Assembly (NCBI RefSeq): GCF_963924675.1
Contig: NC_089225.1
Span: 81,069,951-81,133,950 of the forward strand
Source: Phocoena phocoena
Taxonomy: Eukaryota; Chordata; Mammalia; Artiodactyla; Phocoenidae
DNA: 64,000 nucleotides
Direction of reading: 5' to 3'
Part shown: positions 33,845 to 39,500 of the stretch, piece by piece
Layout of the letters: every line of letters starts with the position of its first letter
Numbering within the stretch: the first letter of the stretch is position 1
Program-made: the position numbers and the translations under genes
Notes under the pieces: generated by a model
What the model was told of the DNA's origin: nothing
What the model saw: only the letters and a program-made list of their open reading frames with translations
Databases searched by the model: none

Positions 33845-36412
33845 TTAGTAAATCAAATCCACAATATATAAGAATGATGATACATCATGACCAAGTAGAG
33901 TTTTCCCCAGGAATGCAAAGCTGGTTTAAAATTAAAAAATAAATCAATAGAATTCACCACACCAATGGATTAAAAAAGAAAAACCATCTCAGTAATGGAA
34001 AATAGGTATTTGACAAAATTCAATACCCATTCATGACAAAAACCTGTCATCCAACTAGGAAGAGAAGGACACTTTCTCAATTTGAAAAAGGGCATTCTCA
34101 AAAAACTTCTGGTGAAAGACCGTAACTTCACTCCTAATATTGGAAATTTGGCAAGGATGTTTGCTCCCACCACTTTTATTCAAAAATATACTGAAATCCT
34201 GTCCCATTCAAAGGGCAAGAAAAAGAAATAAAACACATCTAGATTGAAAAGGAATATGTAAAACTGTCTCCATTTGCAGACATTATGGTTTATGTAGCGA
34301 ATGCTAAGGAATCTACAAGAAAGTTAATAAAACTAAGTTAAGCAAAGTTGCAGAATACAAAGTCAATATATAAAGAATCAATTTCATTTCTACATACTAG
34401 TAATAAACAGCTGGAAAATAAAATTAAATAAACAATGTCATTTATAGTAGCAGAAAAAAATTAAAAATTTAGGATTAAATTTAATAAAATATGTGGAAGA
34501 CCTGTGTAATAAAAACTACAAATACCATTAAGAGAAATTAAAGAAGACCTAAATAAATGGAGAGATATATCATGTTCACGGATTAGAAGACTCAATAGTC
34601 TTAAGATGTCAATTCTCTACAAAGTCTATATGATTCCATTCAAAATACCATTAATCTTTGTTGGCAGAAATTGACAAGCTGGTTTTAAAATTTATATAGA
34701 AATGTGAAAGGTCTAGAATGGCCAAAATAATTTTTTAAAAAGAAGAGCAAACTTCGAGAAATTATACTACCTGATTTCAAGATTTACTACAGAGTTACAG
34801 TAATCAAAACACTGTGGTATTTATGTAAAGATAGACTTAGGGATTAAAGAAACAGAATGGAGAGTCCAGGAATAGATCCACACATACATAATCAAATGAT
34901 TTTTCAATGAAATTACCAAGGTAATTCAATAGTGTAAAAGATAATATTTTCAACAAATGGTGCAGGAACAATTAAACATTCAACTGGGAAAAAGAAATCT
35001 GGACCCTACTTCATTATATATTCAAAATTAATTATAAAATTGAACTAAATGTAAAAGCAAAAATTATAAAACTCTTCAAAGAAAACAAAGGAGAATGTCT
35101 TTGCGATCTTCAAGTATGCAAAGATTTCTTAGAAATGACACAAAAAATATGAACTATAAAAGCAAAAATTGATAAACTGGGCTCCACCAAAATTTTAAAC
35201 TTTTGCTCTTCAAAAGACACCATTAAGAAGATGAAAAGGCGAGCCATGGTCTGGGAGAAAATATTTGCACCCCTTTACCTAACAAAGGATTTACACAGAA
35301 TATAAAAAGAATATTTACTACAATTCAGTAGTAAGACAGATATAAAAATGGGCAAATGATTTAAATAGACAACTCAAAATATCTAGAAATAGCCAACAAG
35401 CACGTGAGAAGACACTGAACATCATTAGTCATCAGGGAAAAAGAAAGTGAAACCACACAGAGGTACCAGTACACACCTACTAGAATGGTTAAAATCAAAA
35501 ACACTGACATTAACAAGTGTTGATGCTGTTGTGCAGAGGTCAGCAAACTATGGCCCACAGGCCATACTGAACCAAACTGTACACTTAAAACGGGTGCATC
35601 TTATAGTATCTTAATGCAGGTATCTCAATAAAGCTGAACAAAAAATGGGAAAAACTTTAGGTTTAGATGGGTTGCAGAATTTTATGGAGTTTTAGAAAAG
35701 TAGTACTGTTTATACTGTATGTTATATAACACCTCCAACTGGTTTTGTAGCAGTATCCCATATTTAAACACATTAATACAATTTCAGCAAACAAGTATTC
35801 CAACTAAGTGAGATGTCTAGAAACAACTGGACAGGTCAGGTTTTGTGGACCAGTGAGTTTTAGAACCAAAGTTTAGAAAAAATTTTGGGTGTACAGAGTT
35901 TTTAAAATTTAGTCTTGCAGATAAGGACTTATGGGGCTGTACCTGTTTTTGCATACCCTATATGTCCTGAGAGCCTCTTATGTGCCACATACTGTTGTTA
36001 GGTGACTGCAGGGCACAGAAACACAAGCAACCCTGTTCTTGCGGAGACAGGAAGATAGGAATAGGAAGACAAGATAAGGGAGATAAGTATGATGCAGTTC
36101 CTACTGACCAGGGCTCACACGGTACAGGGAGTCAGATGCAGACAAGGAACAGCACCCAAGGCAGATTTTGATAATGCCATAGGAGACCTGGGGATGGAGA
36201 GATTAATTCAGTGGTCTCTGAGGAGACCAGGCTGGAAAGAGAGGCTGAGTTCCATCATGGTGGGTCTTATACGCATTTTATCCTGTAACCAACAGCACTT
36301 CATTTATTAAACTGGACTCACCAGTGATGCTCTCTGAGTCTCTGTGATTGATATTCATGAGGTTTTCTTCACCCGTCGGTGATGTAGAAGTGGCATTCTG
36401 GGATTGACTCAT
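329..36412 (-). CDS. TRAK2: Trafficking kinesin-binding protein 2, complete CDS in 15 exons
   Basis: TRAK2 (Milton/HAP1 family) is a cytoplasmic adaptor that links Miro GTPases on the outer mitochondrial membrane to kinesin-1 and dynein-dynactin, so that mitochondria move along microtubules. The 15 coding exons on the minus strand (listed separately) join in phase to 913 codons plus TGA; from memory human TRAK2 has 914. Residues about 48-355 are the HAP1 N-terminal coiled-coil domain. It contains a CC1-box (AARIG, 129-133), which in this family contacts dynein light intermediate chain. A Spindly-type motif SLAAEIEG (373-380) contacts dynactin. About 400-590 is the Milton/TRAK domain, and the rest is Ser/Pro-rich with a conserved C-terminal block (residues about 785-840). 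The start is the ATG beginning [16 protein letters not shown], as in human; its context is weak (T at -3). TRAK1 was excluded by residue-level match to TRAK2. All junctions are GT-AG. Confidence 0.97.
1008..2569. other. Intron 15, distal AT-rich part
   Basis: AT-rich intron next to exon 16. Apart from the T-rich tract that serves as the exon 16 polypyrimidine tract I recognise no repeat family, exon or RNA gene here. Confidence 0.6.
2570..3237 (+). mobile_element. Solitary LTR of an old endogenous retrovirus (ERV-type)
   Basis: The stretch has the layout of an LTR: a CTCAG-rich U3, then a run ending in ctgtaataaacagtaac (polyadenylation signal AATAAA at about 3062) followed by gagttctgtgagtccttctag and a G-rich end (gggaagcccctgaacttgcag). 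No internal retroviral genes are next to it, so it is a solo, decayed LTR. It lies antisense to TRAK2 in intron 15. The subfamily is not certain. Confidence 0.6.
3238..3402 (+). repeat. MIR SINE fragment
   Basis: Contains the MIR core order: gggtcatttactacctg, ggaccagtcacttgaac, cctcattttcttcat and gttataatgatcaaatgag. It is an old, diverged copy joined to the LTR end. Confidence 0.6.
3528..3633 (-). CDS. TRAK2: TRAK2 exon 15 (residues 653-687)
   Basis: A 106-bp exon missing from a simple ORF scan because it is short. Acceptor ctacttcag, donor GTAAGAG. It encodes a Cys/Thr-rich stretch ([20 protein letters not shown]) ending in DITQVTP and the first two bases of a Ser codon. Phases (2 bases in, 2 bases out) fit exons 14 and 16. 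Its identity was settled by match to the human protein, with Ala-Ala-Thr-Ser at the start where human has Val-Ala-Thr-Ala. Confidence 0.95.
3797..4139 (-). mobile_element. CHR-type tRNA-derived SINE, long form
   Basis: Read on the minus strand it begins gggcttccctggtggcacag and has a B-box (ggttccagccc), a body with repeated cacaactactgagc units, and ends ccaaaaataaataaataa. It lies in intron 14, about 160 bp upstream of the exon 15 acceptor in the TRAK2 reading direction and in the same sense as TRAK2. Confidence 0.9.
4615..5028 (+). mobile_element. CHR-type SINE with a duplicated 5' head
   Basis: The element begins with a 44-bp SINE head (4615-4658), then starts again at gggcttccctag (4660) and runs full length to an (aaat)n tail. 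No remainder of an outer element follows the tail, so a nested insertion does not explain the first head; template switching during reverse transcription would. The flanking target aaatcttgaccctt occurs at 4601 and 5029. Confidence 0.85.
5043..5391 (+). mobile_element. CHR-type SINE inserted at the same target as its neighbour
   Basis: A full-length SINE from gggcttccctggtggcacag to the tail (taat)n. It is bounded by aaatcttgaccctt at 5029 and 5392. Together with the neighbouring SINE the locus holds three copies of one target sequence. Confidence 0.9.
6111..7173 (-). mobile_element. L1 3' end, 5'-truncated, split by a SINE
   Basis: Minus-strand frames read the L1 ORF2 C-terminus (for example [20 protein letters not shown]), followed by 3' UTR and a poly-A seen as a T-rich start at about 6111. 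Target duplication tgaggctgtatttcctttc at 6092 recurs with one or two changes at 7174. It sits inside the hAT remnant. Confidence 0.9.
6831..7032 (-). mobile_element. CHR-type SINE, short form, inside the L1
   Basis: Short cetacean form with the gcggtacgcgggcctctcac tail region. Exact 10-bp target duplication ctatttttag at 6821-6830 and 7033-7042 lies within the L1 ORF2 sequence, so this is the youngest layer of the stack. Confidence 0.95.
7758..8024 (-). CDS. TRAK2: TRAK2 exon 14 (residues 564-652)
   Basis: Acceptor gcgtactcag, donor GTGAGAAG, 267 bp. It encodes [20 protein letters not shown], an acidic run ([10 protein letters not shown]) and [16 protein letters not shown]. The region lies just C-terminal to the Milton/TRAK domain, inside the stretch reported to bind Miro. 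Confidence 0.97.
8025..9336. other. Intron 13
   Basis: Unique-looking AT-rich intron between exons 14 and 13. I recognise no repeat, exon or RNA gene. A 64-codon open frame (8940-9134) has no recognisable content and looks like chance. Confidence 0.6.
9337..9635 (-). CDS. TRAK2: TRAK2 exon 13 (residues 464-563)
   Basis: Acceptor tttcccatag, donor GTAATAAG, 299 bp. After a variable start ([13 protein letters not shown]) comes a strongly conserved part of the TRAK domain: [20 protein letters not shown], then [16 protein letters not shown] and [20 protein letters not shown]. The first 13 residues differ clearly from the human protein as I remember it. Confidence 0.96.
9822..10095 (-). mobile_element. 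CHR-type SINE, long form
   Basis: Minus-oriented copy in intron 12 with (ttta)n tail side at 9830-9845 and head ccaccagggaagccc at the right. Target duplication atatatataatatttttat at the left recurs as atatatataatgttttta at the right. Confidence 0.9.
10096..11289. other. Intron 12, remaining part
   Basis: AT-rich intron without a repeat I recognise, apart from the target-site copy at its left end. No exon or RNA gene seen. Confidence 0.6.
11290..11487 (-). CDS. TRAK2: TRAK2 exon 12 (residues 398-463)
   Basis: Acceptor tcttttgacag, donor GTAAGAAAC, 198 bp. It encodes [18 protein letters not shown] and [20 protein letters not shown] at the start of the Milton/TRAK domain. Its last about 15 residues ([12 protein letters not shown]) are unlike the human sequence in composition, suggesting a fast-evolving linker at the exon 12/13 boundary. 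Confidence 0.96.
11792..11871 (-). CDS. TRAK2: TRAK2 exon 11 (residues 372-397), Spindly-type motif
   Basis: An 80-bp exon with acceptor tttttcttag and donor GTAAGTTC. It encodes [20 protein letters not shown] and [14 protein letters not shown] is the Spindly-like motif that in TRAK/HAP1 adaptors contacts the dynactin pointed end. Residues are identical to human as I recall them. Confidence 0.96.
12630..13720 (+). mobile_element. Ancient L1M 3' UTR
   Basis: Old L1 tail recognised by its order of blocks: gtgggtaaaggcttgatgag, gcaatgggaaaaagagac, acagaagaactgtcccc, ggacagttggcaaaat, tatcaatgtcaatatcc, tatgtggtcatgtaggag and an end gtactattgttggaac...cctcaaaatt. It lies in intron 10 and contains the inverted repeat listed separately. 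Confidence 0.75.
13030..13175. repeat. Perfect 26-bp inverted repeat
   Basis: actttgatcgcttggttaag plus gtagta at 13030-13055 is the exact reverse complement of 13150-13175. The 94-bp middle is also partly self-complementary (caaagttaat against attaacttta). The right arm is in normal L1M order; the left arm looks like an inverted duplicate. Confidence 0.9.
13895..14125 (-). repeat. L2 fragment
   Basis: Antisense L2 3' part: attcctgctctcatgggact followed by tacactctaac and a later ggtatgtggtgggattaggg. Low-similarity old copy. Confidence 0.5.
14348..14485 (-). CDS. TRAK2: TRAK2 exon 10 (residues 326-371)
   Basis: Acceptor tatctttcag, donor GTAAGGA, 138 bp, phase 0 at both ends. It encodes the end of the HAP1_N coiled coil ([20 protein letters not shown], then [10 protein letters not shown]) and the short hinge [13 protein letters not shown] before the Spindly motif of exon 11. 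Confidence 0.96.
14486..15427. other. Intron 9 with a small MER5-like piece
   Basis: Mostly unrecognised AT-rich intron. At about 15074-15135 the text catcagcaccactagggct and gcttattaaaaaatgcag resembles the nonautonomous hAT element MER5A. Confidence 0.5.
15428..15502 (-). CDS. TRAK2: TRAK2 exon 9 (residues 301-325)
   Basis: A 75-bp phase-0 exon, acceptor tgttgttag, donor GTAATGA. It encodes [20 protein letters not shown] and QLTME, a heptad-patterned part of the coiled coil. Both ends are at codon boundaries, so skipping this exon would keep the frame. Confidence 0.95.
15832..15928 (+). repeat. L2 3' tail next to the exon 8 donor
   Basis: Reads ggggaccatgtttattttgc, gcacttagcagagtgcatag and ctgttgaatgaatgaa, the standard L2 3' end. 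On the plus strand it stops about five bases before exon 8, so it forms the 5' part of intron 8 in TRAK2 sense. Confidence 0.6.
15934..16064 (-). CDS. TRAK2: TRAK2 exon 8 (residues 257-300)
   Basis: Acceptor gttttccag, donor GTAGGTTC, 131 bp. It encodes [20 protein letters not shown] and a coiled-coil stretch ending HKLKE. The donor is followed within about six bases by an old L2 tail (see separate entry). Confidence 0.96.
16105..16210 (+). repeat. hAT nonautonomous fragment
   Basis: aggttggtaaactatggcct and gtgggccaaatcctgttttg are the widely repeated hAT-type end (caaactatggcccacaggcc-like). The copy is truncated. The same end occurs at 35536 and 44790. Confidence 0.5.
16211..17517. other. 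Intron 7, remaining part with MIR-like segment
   Basis: Largely unrecognised. About 17160-17290 reads like a decayed MIR (ttttctgactttggcaaatc, gactatttcctcatcaac). No exon seen. Confidence 0.5.
17518..17596 (-). CDS. TRAK2: TRAK2 exon 7 (residues 231-256)
   Basis: A 79-bp exon, acceptor tttcttgaag, donor GTAAGTG. It encodes [20 protein letters not shown] and DCVKEL plus one base of Arg257. It is part of the central coiled coil used for kinesin heavy-chain binding in this family. Confidence 0.95.
17780..18130 (+). repeat. L2 fragment
   Basis: cagggccttcgcacatgcct, cctcagctaaaatgtcac and acttctttgatccattcccc are in the L2 3' order, ending near the poly-C run. Confidence 0.55.
18137..18153 (+). 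repeat. Poly-C run (17)
   Basis: Uninterrupted C run in intron 6, 113 bp downstream of the exon 6 donor in TRAK2 sense, where it reads as poly-G in the pre-mRNA. G-runs near donors can act as splicing enhancers; that is inference. Confidence 0.9.
18267..18476 (-). CDS. TRAK2: TRAK2 exon 6 (residues 161-230)
   Basis: A 210-bp phase-0 exon, acceptor gatgtacag, donor GTACAGTC. It encodes [20 protein letters not shown], an acidic/Ser segment ([17 protein letters not shown]) and [19 protein letters not shown]. It forms coiled coil broken by a short Ser-rich loop, as in human TRAK2. Confidence 0.96.
18477..19473. other. Intron 5
   Basis: AT-rich unique intron; no recognised repeat, exon or RNA gene. 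The overlapping small open frames near 19060-19300 on both strands look like chance. Confidence 0.6.
19474..19590 (-). CDS. TRAK2: TRAK2 exon 5 (residues 122-160), CC1-box
   Basis: A 117-bp phase-0 exon, acceptor attttaacag, donor GTAAGTCC. It encodes [20 protein letters not shown] and continues to [13 protein letters not shown] at 129-133 matches the AAxxG CC1-box shared by dynein activating adaptors. Confidence 0.96.
19591..21128. other. Intron 4
   Basis: Mostly unrecognised. Two short tails of the cagggcctgacacacagtaa ... aaataaatatttgttgaatg kind (about 19735 and 19930-19980) mark old MIR/L2 pieces on the plus strand. Confidence 0.5.
21129..21205 (-). CDS. TRAK2: TRAK2 exon 4 (residues 96-121)
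   Basis: A 77-bp exon, acceptor aactatcttag, donor GTAGGAAT. It encodes [20 protein letters not shown] and THLLAE at the start of the coiled coil. It is in phase with exons 3 and 5. Confidence 0.96.
21508..21847 (+). mobile_element. CHR-type SINE, long form
   Basis: Head gggacttccctggtaacgca, B-box gggttcgagc, tail of A/T-rich (aaat)n. Target duplication agactggaactttg at 21494 recurs with one change at 21848. Confidence 0.93.
22470..22650 (+). repeat. MIR SINE
   Basis: gagctcgaacaagtcacttc, attctgagattcagattcc and ataatatgaagctgataac are in MIR order, followed by taggaggttcaaatatg. Old copy in intron 3. Confidence 0.6.
22885..23149 (+). mobile_element. CHR-type SINE, variant with aactaaggagcc repeats
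   Basis: Exact 15-bp target duplication atgaaactgggaatt at 22870-22884 and 23150-23164. The body carries a repeated cacaactaaggagcc unit and lacks part of the usual body, so it belongs to another CHR subfamily than most copies here. Confidence 0.93.
23165..24389. other. Intron 3 segment with MER5-like piece
   Basis: An (aac)n stretch at about 23284-23300 and a MER5-type nonautonomous hAT remnant at about 23617-23733 (gtgggtctcaactccagatt, ending aaaactactgatcca). The remainder is unrecognised. Confidence 0.5.
24390..24599 (-). mobile_element. CHR-type SINE, short form
   Basis: Minus-oriented copy with gcggtacacgggcctctcac beside a (ttta)n tail and head ccaccaggagagcccc at the right. The target repeat is short (ccatttt). 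Confidence 0.9.
24600..26394. other. Intron 3 segment, unrecognised
   Basis: AT-rich sequence without a family I can name. About 25950-26150 (cctttctcaacagggttcca and following) may be another decayed DNA-transposon end. No exon seen. Confidence 0.45.
26395..26523 (+). mobile_element. MER5A-type hAT nonautonomous element
   Basis: cagtggttctcaaatctgag, aacagacgggccccaccccc, agagtttctgaatcagtag and gatctgtgtttttagcaag are in MER5A order. Its 3' end runs into the palindrome at 26521. Confidence 0.75.
26521..26603. repeat. 83-bp near-perfect palindrome
   Basis: Arm 26521-26560 and arm 26564-26603 are 40 bp each and reverse-complementary with one mismatch (C/T at the eighth base); the loop is three bases (tta). 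The arms are AT-rich (aagtgatattatatgtcatt...). The left arm begins in the MER5A end, so the right arm is an inverted copy of it plus flank. Confidence 0.97.
27366..27676 (-). mobile_element. CHR-type SINE, long form
   Basis: Minus-oriented: tail side ttttaaatttatttttggct at the left, head ccaccagagaagtcccc at the right. Flanks share catg-tttt-like target remnants only. Confidence 0.9.
27677..28589. other. Intron 3 segment, unrecognised
   Basis: AT-rich sequence between two SINEs. I see no repeat family or exon. Confidence 0.5.
28590..28784 (+). mobile_element. CHR-type SINE, short form
   Basis: Head ggggcttctctggtggcgta, B-box gggttcatgcc, end gaggcccacgtaccgcaaaa. It lacks the cgtccgga block of the sister copies (an about 12-bp internal deletion). 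Confidence 0.9.
29415..29609 (-). CDS. TRAK2: TRAK2 exon 3 (residues 31-95)
   Basis: A 195-bp exon, acceptor ctcctctttag, donor GTGAGTATTT. It encodes [40 protein letters not shown] and [14 protein letters not shown], the N-terminal part of the HAP1_N domain. Intron 3 (8.2 kb) follows. Confidence 0.96.
29610..31164. other. Intron 2 segment with microsatellite
   Basis: Unrecognised AT-rich intron except a (ct)n(ta)n microsatellite at about 31113-31140 just before a SINE. Confidence 0.5.
31165..31454 (-). mobile_element. CHR-type SINE, hybrid of long and short body
   Basis: Minus-oriented. The tail side has the long-form block (gctttctctagttgtggc) while the middle has the short-form block (gggcctctcactatcgtggc). 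It may be a subfamily intermediate. Confidence 0.88.
31886..32090 (+). mobile_element. CHR-type SINE, short form
   Basis: Head gggcctccctggtggcacag to gaggcccgtgtaccacaaaa and a poly-A. Target duplication aaaagaactggtatc at the left recurs as aaaagaactgatatt at the right. Confidence 0.93.
32105..35640 (+). mobile_element. Old L1 (L1M-type), long but decayed
   Basis: Blocks follow L1 order: aaaatcttaaaagcagagag and gttcttcaggcaaaaagg before ORF2, ccagcattgccctaatacca and ccatttgcagacattatgg from the reverse transcriptase region, then ctctttgcgatcttcaag and an end tatctcaataaagctg. Every frame is broken. A (CA)n has grown inside it and a hAT end (gtcagcaaactatggccc) sits at about 35536-35575. 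It lies antisense to TRAK2 in intron 2. Confidence 0.8.
33797..33841 (+). repeat. (CA)n microsatellite
   Basis: About 22 uninterrupted CA units within the old L1. It is long enough to be polymorphic and could serve as a marker at this locus. Confidence 0.95.
35965..36260 (-). repeat. L2 fragment at the start of intron 2
   Basis: Antisense L2 tail: gagcctcttatgtgccacat, gcagggcacagaaacacaag, then ttcttgcggagacaggaag. It ends about 60 bp from exon 2. Confidence 0.55.
36322..36412 (-). CDS. TRAK2: TRAK2 exon 2, coding part with start codon (residues 1-30)
   Basis: The ATG at 36412 opens [20 protein letters not shown] and [10 protein letters not shown], as in human TRAK2, and the exon ends with donor GTGAGTCC after one base of Asp31. 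Bases around the ATG (ttgcATGa) are a poor Kozak context. Confidence 0.95.
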
Positions 36413-36479
36413 GCAAGATCCTTTCTTGTTTTGGTTGAGCAGGACAGCTTTGGTTTGAATCAGAGTAAAGGAAATCCAT
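36369..36479 (-). promoter_or_regulatory. Overlapping upstream ORF (36 codons)
   Basis: The ATG is 67 nt upstream of the TRAK2 start, in the +1 frame relative to it, and the TGA lies 41-43 nt downstream of the start. A ribosome that begins here cannot begin at the TRAK2 ATG without skipping it by leaky scanning. Whether the peptide is made is unknown. Confidence 0.6.
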
Positions 36480-36613
36480 CAAGCCATTCAATAAAGAAAG
36501 GTTCTGGTCAAATGGATATTTCCTTTTAAACAGATTTTTTTGTTTTGATGGTCAAATGACATCTGGAGCAATGAGCGCTCTCATGTGATTATCACTCCTT
36601 GGATGGTCATGAC
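36413..36613 (-). other. TRAK2: TRAK2 exon 2, 5' UTR part with five upstream AUGs
   Basis: The exon begins after acceptor ctttgttttag (36614). The leader holds five ATGs before the main start. Four open short frames that close within the leader: nine, ten, about 24 and two codons. The fifth, at 36479, opens a 36-codon frame that runs through the TRAK2 start in another frame and stops at 36369-36371. Such leaders usually lower translation; this is inference here. Confidence 0.8.
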
Positions 36614-36711
36614 CTAAAACAAAGAACACATCAAGTGACTTTAGAATTCAGCATGCTCATTAATAACAGCAGACCAATTACCCAGAACGTCTGTCATTAA
36701 GAATGTCTTCC

Positions 36712-36929
36712 GGGCTTCCCTGGTGGCGCGGTGGTTGAGAGTCCGCCTGCCGATGCAGGGGATGTGGGTTCGTGCCCTGGTTCGGCAAGATCCCACATGC
36801 CGCGGAGTGGCTGGGCCCGTGAGCCATGGCCACTGAGCCTGCACATCCGGAGCCTGTGCTCCGCAACGGGAGAGGCCACAACAGTGAGAGGCCCGCGTAC
36901 CGCAGGAAAAAAAAAAAAAAAAAAAAAAA
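36712..36929 (+). mobile_element. Young CHR-type SINE, short form, close to exon 2 acceptor
   Basis: Full-length copy near the short-form consensus with an A24-like uninterrupted tail. Exact 13-bp target duplication aagaatgtcttcc at 36699-36711 and 36930-36942. It lies antisense to TRAK2 with its head about 98 bp upstream of the exon 2 acceptor. The poly-A reads as poly-T in the pre-mRNA. Confidence 0.96.
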
Positions 36930-36942
36930 AAGAATGTCTTCC

Positions 36943-37277
36943 TAATGATACACACACCACATGGATAAATCTAGATATAATATACTGGATGAAAGGGTCA
37001 GACAAAAAAATCACATAGTTTATGATTCCATTTATATAAAATTCTAGAAAATGTAAACTTATCTATAGTGACAGAAAGCAGATCAGTGGTTGCCTGGGGT
37101 TGGGGAGGGATGACCAAGGGGCAAGAGGAAAGTCTGGCGGATGATAAATATGTTCATTATTTTGATTGTGACAATGGTTTCACAAGTATATACATATGTC
37201 AAAACTTATCAAATTGTATATTTGAAATATGTGCAATCTAATGTAAATTATAATTCATTAAAGCTGTTTTAAAAATT
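36943..37277 (+). mobile_element. L1M 3' end
   Basis: tatgattccatttatataaa, gatcagtggttgcctggggt and atgtaaattataattcatta are the conserved end of ORF2/3' UTR of older L1s, decayed. Confidence 0.7.
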
Positions 37278-37510
37278 TAAAGATAATCTACTGTTTAAAG
37301 TAAAATAATAATAATATATTGTGGGGTCTATAACATACTCAGAAGTAAAACATATTAAAACAACAGCATAAAGGCCAGGAGGAGAAAAATGGAAATATAC
37401 TATAGCAAGGTGTTTATACCATACATGAAATAGTAAAATATCACTCAAAGGGGAACTGTGATAAATTAAAAATGTATACTATAAACTCTAAAGCAAACAA
37501 TAAAATAACT
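37278..37510 (+). mobile_element. L1M internal fragment
   Basis: ctgtttaaagtaaaataata, tattgtggggtctataacat and gtgataaattaaaaatgtat match the pre-ORF2 part of old L1s. The same block is in the 32105 element, so two copies are present within 4-5 kb. Confidence 0.65.
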
Positions 37511-37562
37511 TAGAAATTATAGATATAAACCAACAAAGATGAAACGGAAGAATATAAAACAG

Positions 37563-37757
37563 GGTTTCTCAACCCTGGCACTACTGATATTTGGGTCTGG
37601 AAAATAATACTTTGTTGTGTGCATTGTAAGATGTTTAGCAGCATGCCAGTAGATCCCTCTTCCCAGACCCTCTCCTAGTTTTAACAACCCCCAAATGTTT
37701 CCAGACAGTATCAAATGTCCCCTGGGGGGGCAAAGTTGCCCCCAGTTGAAAACCACT
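37563..37757 (+). mobile_element. MER20-type hAT nonautonomous element
   Basis: Starts cagggtttctcaaccctggc and ends cagttgaaaaccactg with the middle gcattgtaagatgtttagca and aaatgtcccctgggggggca. Terminal inverted repeats and length of about 195 bp fit MER20-like elements. Confidence 0.75.
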
Positions 37758-37764
37758 GATATAA

Positions 37765-38190
37765 AAGATGCTCAACCTCACTTATAATTAAAATAAATAA
37801 AAATGTAAAGAAAATATTTTTCATCCATTAGATCAGCAAACATTAAGTTTTATTATATTCATTGTTGGAGGGGTACGGAGAAAGCGGTACTTATACTGTT
37901 GATAAAAGTACAAATTGATACAAGCTTTTAGAAAGGCTATTTGGCAATGCCTACCGAAGTTTTCAATGCACATACACCATAACTTAACAATTCTACCATT
38001 AGGAATTTATATGATGGAGATACTCACAGAGTATGCCAAGATGTAGGCCTAAGGATGCCCATACAGTATTTTCTTTTTTTAAAGCATACGTACACAACTG
38101 GAATCAAGATATCCATAAAGAAATAGTTTAATAATGGTATATACAAAGGAATATAATGCATTAAATATATGCGTGTATTTTAAAAAACCC
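37765..38190 (+). mobile_element. L1M ORF2 C-terminal fragment
   Basis: agatgctcaacctcacttat, ggctatttggcaatgcctac and caattctaccattaggaatt are in ORF2 3' order; frames broken. Confidence 0.65.
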
Positions 38191-39214
38191 AATTGTTGCA
38201 ATCAAAAAATCTTCAATATTAATTATAAACTTAGCTTTATATCAAAAGACAGTCTCTACTAAATAGTGTCTACTTAGCAACATGCAGCTTCTATTTATGG
38301 CTAATTCATTTTCATGCCTACTATTTACAGGCATTATAAACATGATGTGTTTTTTTTACAAGAGTCACCACCAAGAAATAGAAAAGACCAAAATAAAAGC
38401 ACTAAAGGAGACTGAAAATGGTCACTGAGGTAGCACAGAGACACACTGTCAGCAACTACTAGGGAAGAGAATTTCAGAGACAGAACGGGCAGCAGAATTA
38501 AACATTACAGAAAAGTCAAAAAAGATCTTTGGTTTAAAAAAGGTGGTATACAGAGACCATAAAATCAACAGTAACCTTCTAGAAACCAGTTCAATCAAGA
38601 GATTAGGCCCAAAGTCAGGCTGTAAGTGATCAGGAAGCAAGACGGAAAGAATGGAGTTTAGTAAGTATACAACGAGATATGCAACATCCAGGCTTTCATG
38701 GATTTCCGTGGACAAGTAAAATTTCAAAAACTTCTGTGGTTATTGGCATAGGGTTGCTGTTTTTACACTTCATAAATGAAAAAAAAATGTACAAGGAAAA
38801 ACACATAATAAACAACATTCCTTCCCAGAAAAGTTTATAATTTTATGTTGACATAAAAATTTTCCTATATTTGAATTCAGAAAATTTTTATAAATTTTTA
38901 AAATTCTATTTTATATAAACAATTATTTTCTTGAAACATGTCTGTCAACATAGCAATCTGTACTAGCCAGTGCAACATGAAGTAAAGCTCAAAAGTATTT
39001 GTTTAGGTACTTTGATTTTAATTCCAGTTGTCAAAAATTCATTTTCACATCCAAGATCAGTCTACTGTGTGCAATTAAATTCTGCCCCATGTGCTATCTT
39101 ATTGTCCAAACTGCCATTCCCAAATTAACCACTGAAAGGGCAATGGAACGAAAGTGCATCAAACCAGTAAAGATTTGCCCACCCCCATCCAGTGAGGTTG
39201 GGAGGAGGCCGTTA
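38191..39214. other. Intron 1 segment, unrecognised
   Basis: AT-rich intron; no repeat family, exon or RNA gene recognised. Confidence 0.5.
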
Positions 39215-39500
39215 TTGAGCCTACCAGAGTGGTTAAGAACATGGATTCTGAACTCCAGCTCTACTGCTAGTTGCATGACCTTGAATAAGTTACTTAACCT
39301 TGTTTCTTCATTGTAAAATGGGCTTAATAACATGGTCTACTTTATGGGGTTACTATGGGGATTAAGTGAGTTATGAAAGGATAACAGTAGCACCTACCTC
39401 AGATGGTCACTGGGGAAATTACATGAGTTAATACATGTAAAGCTCTTAGAACAATACCTTAGAATACAGTAAATACTATGTAAATATTAGTTATTATTAT
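39215..39500 (+). repeat. MIR SINE, nearly full length
   Basis: gtggttaagaacatggattc, tgcatgaccttgaataagtt, attgtaaaatgggcttaata and catgagttaatacatgtaaa follow the MIR consensus from head to tail. One of the best preserved MIRs here. Confidence 0.85.
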
